Shown one piece after another: positions 5,452 through 8,361 of a stretch of DNA of 8,361 bases (the stretch's first letter is position 1; each line of letters opens with the position of its first letter). Made by a program: the position numbers and the translations under genes. The notes under the pieces are model-generated. The model ran no database searches and was not told where the DNA came from. It worked only from the letters and a program-made list of their open reading frames with translations. The DNA is from Chitinophagaceae bacterium (lineage in GTDB: Bacteria; Bacteroidota; Bacteroidia; Chitinophagales; Chitinophagaceae), in NCBI GenBank assembly GCA_016741945.1, contig JACVCQ010000082.1, positions 1 to 8,361 of the forward strand, given 5' to 3'.

Positions 5452-8361
5452 TTATTGGTTATCTGCATGGATGTCTTCTGCCTCAATTTCCAACATACCC
5501 AGTTTATGGGAGTGATCCAGACAGGTATGAACGTATTTGTAACTAGGTGTTGCCGGCATAGTTGGACGACCGCCGCGTTTTTCACCGACCATTTTATTGA
5601 TCAGCCGCATACGTTCAGCCAACACTTGTTTGCGCATAGCGGCATCTTTCTCGCGATCGAAATAGATGGTACCATCTACCATGGTCTTTTCTGCTTTTGC
5701 ATAAATACTTAGCGGATGATCGCTCCAAAGAACAAGGTCAGCATCTTTACCTACTTTGATACTTCCTACTTTATCATCTACATGCAACATCTTCGCCGGA
5801 TTGATGGTGACCATTTTCAACGCTTCTTCTTCGGTTAATCCACCATACTTTACACTCTTTGCAGCTTCCTGATTCAAACGACGCGCCATTTCAGCATCAT
5901 CAGAATTGATAGCAACATTCAATCCTACTTTGTTCCTAATATAAGCGTTATAAGGAATCGCATCAGTAACTTCTACTTTATACGCCCACCAGTCAGCGAA
6001 GGTAGAAGCGGCTGCACCATGCTCTTTCATTTTATCGGCCACTTTGTAACCTTCTAATATGTGTGTAAATGTGTTGATACGGAAACCGAATTTCTCTGCT
6101 ACACGCATAGTGGCAGTGATCTCATTCTGTACATAAGAGTGACAGGTAATGAATCTTTTCTTATTCATGATCTCCACCAATGCATCCAACTCCAAATCGC
6201 GACGAGTACTTTTTGGATCAGCTTTCAACGCTTTCTCATAAGCAACCGCACGAGTGAAAGCATCAGTCAACACCTGCTCTACACCCATACGCGTATCAGG
6301 GAAACGATTATTGCTGGTTGAAGATGTACGTTTTACGTTTTCACCCAATGCAAATTTGATGAAAGGATCTGCGCCCTTGAATTTCAAACCCTCATCATCC
6401 GTACCCCAGCGCAATTTGATCAATTGTGTTTGTCCGCCAATAGTGTTGGCAGAACCATGGAGGATATGAGAAGTGGTAACACCACCGCTCAGCTGACGAT
6501 AGATATTGATATCATCAGGATCCAGATTGTCTCCCATACGTACTTCTGAAGTCACGCTCTGTGCTCCCTCATTGGTTGATGCAGAAGCAATATGTGAGTG
6601 TTCATCTATAATACCGGCAGTCAGGTGTTTTCCTGTTCCGTCGATTACGGTTGCGGAGGCATCAGAAAGATTTTTTCCAACACGAGCAATCTTGCCGGCT
6701 TTTACCAATACATCTGTTCCATCGAGTTTACCTTCTTTCTCACTGGTCCAAACAGTGGCGTTTTTAATCAGGTAAGTTCCTTGAGCGGGAATTGCGTTTT
6801 CAGCAGCACCATATGCGGTGAAAGGATACATGGTAGCACCGATGAGGTTGCCTCTGGTATTCGTTCGGGTAGCAGAATCCTTTTTCGCAACCGGAGCGGC
6901 ACTCATTTTAGCAGTCCATGTCATTCTATTACCCTCTGCATCTTCTGCGGTACCACTCCAGGTATCACCATTGCTGAAGCCGCTGAAACGAATATTGTTA
7001 CGAGACCGCTTTTCAGGAGCAAAGCTGAATTTCACCGCTTTGCCATCAAAGTTAAAAGTAGCGGTTACGGTATCCTTTGCAATCACAGTAGCAGCGCTAT
7101 TGCTTTTTACATCCATTGTATAAGATGTAGTTCCATTAGCAGCGTTGATCGATAATTGATACGTACCGGCAACATTGTACCAGTTGCTTTCATTCACGGC
7201 ATATTTTTTACCCTGTACCCAGTTTTGCAGAATAGAGGTTCTCTCTGCGAAAACTGGTCCGGTAGTGATCACGAAGTTGGCGAGTTTTCCATTATCCAGA
7301 CTGCCAACCTGATCATATACACCCAACCAAGTTGCCGGGGTTTTTGTAAGTGCCTCCATGGCGGCTTTCTCAGACAAACCAAATTCCATGGCTTTTCTCA
7401 GGTTGGTCATAAAAGTTCTACCATCACGAACATCAGAAGCGGTTAAGGCAAAGGAGATGCCTGCTTTTTCAATAGCAGCAGGATTGGTAGGCGCTAATTC
7501 CCAGTTCTTCATGTCTGCTAGCGAAACCAAACGAGCATCGTTGGGGTCTTCAACATCCATCGCAGCCGGGAAATTCAGCCCAACAATAAGAGGCGCTTTG
7601 GTAGCGGCCACTTCCTTCATGCGCTGGTATTCTTTACCAGTTGCTTTTAAGATATACTGAACACCAAACTCATCACCCACCCGATCTGCACGCATGATAT
7701 TCCAAAGTTCTACTCCGGTCCTATCTGATGGATCCATGATCTGAGGGAGATTTTGCTGGTCATTGAAATATTTCAAAGTAATATTCACACCATCTCCTTG
7801 AGCAGATGTTGCGGCCGGATTGTTTTTATACCATTGTCCATCGAGGTAGGTCTGGCGTAACAATGCAATGGTTCCCATCAGTGAGCTCGGATACGATTGA
7901 CCCGAAGTTCCTTTGTTAAAGGAGAGATGAGATGCGGCCTTATCTTTTAAGATCAAAAAGTTATCAGCGTCAGCCGCTAGCGATACTACAGTACCTGTTC
8001 CACGAAGGATGCCGTCTTTTTGATGTGATAATACGGTACCAAAACCCATTTCGCGCAATGGACGAGCACGAGATTCGTCTGCGGTAAAGAGTTTGTATGC
8101 ATGAACATCAGACTTCAATGCCTGATTCCATCCGTAAGCACCTTTTTGATTCGAGGTTAATTGTGCCGGCGCGTTAAAATTAAAGCCACCCGTTTGTTGT
8201 CTTTGCTGGGGCATGCCGTAGTCTGAATAGATATCAATGAAAGAAGGATAGATATATTTATCCTTACAATCCACCACAACAGCATCTTTCGGAATAGCAA
8301 CGCCATTGCCAACGGATACAATTTTTCCATCACGAATAACCATTGTGGCATTGGTTAATGT
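5452..8361 (-). CDS. Two-module amidohydrolase (large secreted family), 5' end outside window
   Basis: The frame is open to the right edge: 969 residues are visible, and the ATG at 8343 is preceded in frame by TLTNAT, which continues the usual opening strand (TNATMVIRDGKIVSVG). The true start, probably with a signal peptide, therefore lies outside. Numbering from that ATG, module 1 (about 1-383) is a degenerate amidohydrolase: YPSFIDIYSDYG has Y39 and D41 where HxH is expected. A beta-rich insert of about 95 residues (388-482) follows. Module 2 (about 522-895) has a full set of likely metal ligands: HSH at 582-584, H735 (CHS), H761 (FTHI) and D815 (NSDD), plus the tail TINPAKMLHVDDKVGSIKVG. 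The last 30 residues hold several His (H939, H944, H946, H959). This points to one hydrolytic centre; cyclic amides or peptide-like substrates are possible but not shown. It is followed after 11 bases by the 439-residue amidohydrolase. Confidence 0.93.
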   Translation of the reverse strand, partial: TLTNATMVIRDGKIVSVGNGVAIPKDAVVVDCKDKYIYPSFIDIYSDYGMPQQRQQTGGFNFNAPAQLTSNQKGAYGWNQALKSDVHAYKLFTADESRARPLREMGFGTVLSHQKDGILRGTGTVVSLAADADNFLILKDKAASHLSFNKGTSGQSYPSSLMGTIALLRQTYLDGQWYKNNPAATSAQGDGVNITLKYFNDQQNLPQIMDPSDRTGVELWNIMRADRVGDEFGVQYILKATGKEYQRMKEVAATKAPLIVGLNFPAAMDVEDPNDARLVSLADMKNWELAPTNPAAIEKAGISFALTASDVRDGRTFMTNLRKAMEFGLSEKAAMEALTKTPATWLGVYDQVGSLDNGKLANFVITTGPVFAERTSILQNWVQGKKYAVNESNWYNVAGTYQLSINAANGTTSYTMDVKSNSAATVIAKDTVTATFNFDGKAVKFSFAPEKRSRNNIRFSGFSNGDTWSGTAEDAEGNRMTWTAKMSAAPVAKKDSATRTNTRGNLIGATMYPFTAYGAAENAIPAQGTYLIKNATVWTSEKEGKLDGTDVLVKAGKIARVGKNLSDASATVIDGTGKHLTAGIIDEHSHIASASTNEGAQSVTSEVRMGDNLDPDDINIYRQLSGGVTTSHILHGSANTIGGQTQLIKLRWGTDDEGLKFKGADPFIKFALGENVKRTSSTSNNRFPDTRMGVEQVLTDAFTRAVAYEKALKADPKSTRRDLELDALVEIMNKKRFITCHSYVQNEITATMRVAEKFGFRINTFTHILEGYKVADKMKEHGAAASTFADWWAYKVEVTDAIPYNAYIRNKVGLNVAINSDDAEMARRLNQEAAKSVKYGGLTEEEALKMVTINPAKMLHVDDKVGSIKVGKDADLVLWSDHPLSIYAKAEKTMVDGTIYFDREKDAAMRKQVLAERMRLINKMVGEKRGGRPTMPATPSYKYVHTCLDHSHKLGMLEIEAEDIHADNQ
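5659..6780 (-). other. Catalytic amidohydrolase module of the large protein
   Basis: Residues 522-895 (from the ATG at 8343) run from the small beta domain (YLIKNATVWTSEKEG, VLVKAGKIARVG) through the TIM barrel. The HSH motif is encoded at 6592-6600, H735 at 6139-6141, H761 at 6061-6063 and D815 at 5899-5901. The segment GGVTTSHILHGSANTIGGQ (621-639) corresponds to ANGILFAHVAPGGQLIAGQ in the 439-residue neighbour and to FGTVLSHQKDGILRGTGTVV in module 1, showing common ancestry. This is the only one of the three modules in the window with a recognisable full metal site. Confidence 0.82.
6898..7182 (-). other. Beta-rich linker domain between the two amidohydrolase modules
   Basis: Residues 388-482 lie after the C-terminal signature of module 1 and before the small beta domain of module 2. 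They are predicted by eye to be almost all strand (YNVAGTYQLSIN, VTATFNFDGKAVKFSF, IRFSGFSNGDTWSGTAED, MTWTAKMSA). The pattern of short strands, regularly spaced Gly and Trp, and few charged patches suggests a small beta-sandwich or lipocalin-like fold. It may orient the two TIM barrels or bind a ligand. I cannot assign it to a named family. Confidence 0.5.
7195..8361 (-). other. Degenerate N-terminal amidohydrolase module of the large protein
   Basis: This visible N-terminal part (up to residue about 383 from the ATG at 8343) keeps the amidohydrolase outline: an opening beta domain (VIRDGKIVSVG), a YPSFID turn, a barrel, and the closing signature KTPATWLGVYDQVGSLDNGKLANFVI. The metal-binding HxH is replaced by Y39-S40-D41 (8221-8229), and no clear later His ligands are seen; an SD dipeptide (TASDVRDG) remains near 303. 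It is probably a pseudoenzyme module with a structural or substrate-guiding role. Confidence 0.7.

Noticed and set aside
6598..7155. 185-codon plus-strand open frame
   Set aside because: It is antisense to the large amidohydrolase, which has clear family motifs throughout this stretch. The translation is Cys/Ser-rich and of no recognisable family.

Overview
The window looks like a chromosomal segment from a Bacteroidota bacterium, most likely of the Chitinophagaceae type (moderate confidence). The reasons are the CBM9-like/DUF5916 outer-membrane protein, the paired secreted amidohydrolases, starts without Shine-Dalgarno sequences, a possible TTG/TAnnTTTG-type promoter, and a Bacteroidota-like DNA polymerase I. 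All four supported genes lie on the minus strand. There is no sign of phage, an insertion sequence, CRISPR, tRNA or rRNA. The plus-strand reading frames are antisense shadows.

In transcription order (right to left): (1) 5452-8361 is a very large two-module amidohydrolase. Its 5' end lies beyond the right edge, and the ATG at 8343 is internal. (2) Eleven bases later, 4121-5440 is a second exported amidohydrolase of 439 residues. The two are almost certainly one operon, closed by a strong rho-independent terminator at 4057-4095. Together they carry three related amidohydrolase modules, and only one of these keeps a recognisable full metal site. (3) After about 200-270 bases of leader and spacer comes 1410-3854, an exported CBM9-like + DUF5916 protein whose C-terminal two thirds look like an outer-membrane beta barrel. 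(4) A 105-base gap holding a long inverted repeat leads to 1-1304, the N-terminal 434 codons of DNA polymerase I (polA). This gene is cut off by the left edge and has no stop codon in the window.

Functionally, the amidohydrolase pair and the CBM9/DUF5916 protein are cell-envelope proteins (periplasm and outer membrane) whose substrates cannot be read from sequence. polA is a housekeeping replication and repair gene. I found no obvious new defence or mobile system. The observations most worth following are the three-module amidohydrolase pair with two apparently dead metal sites, a sliding-clamp-binding-like pentapeptide in the PolA linker, and the intergenic inverted repeat built from AGTGAG/CTCACT-like units.
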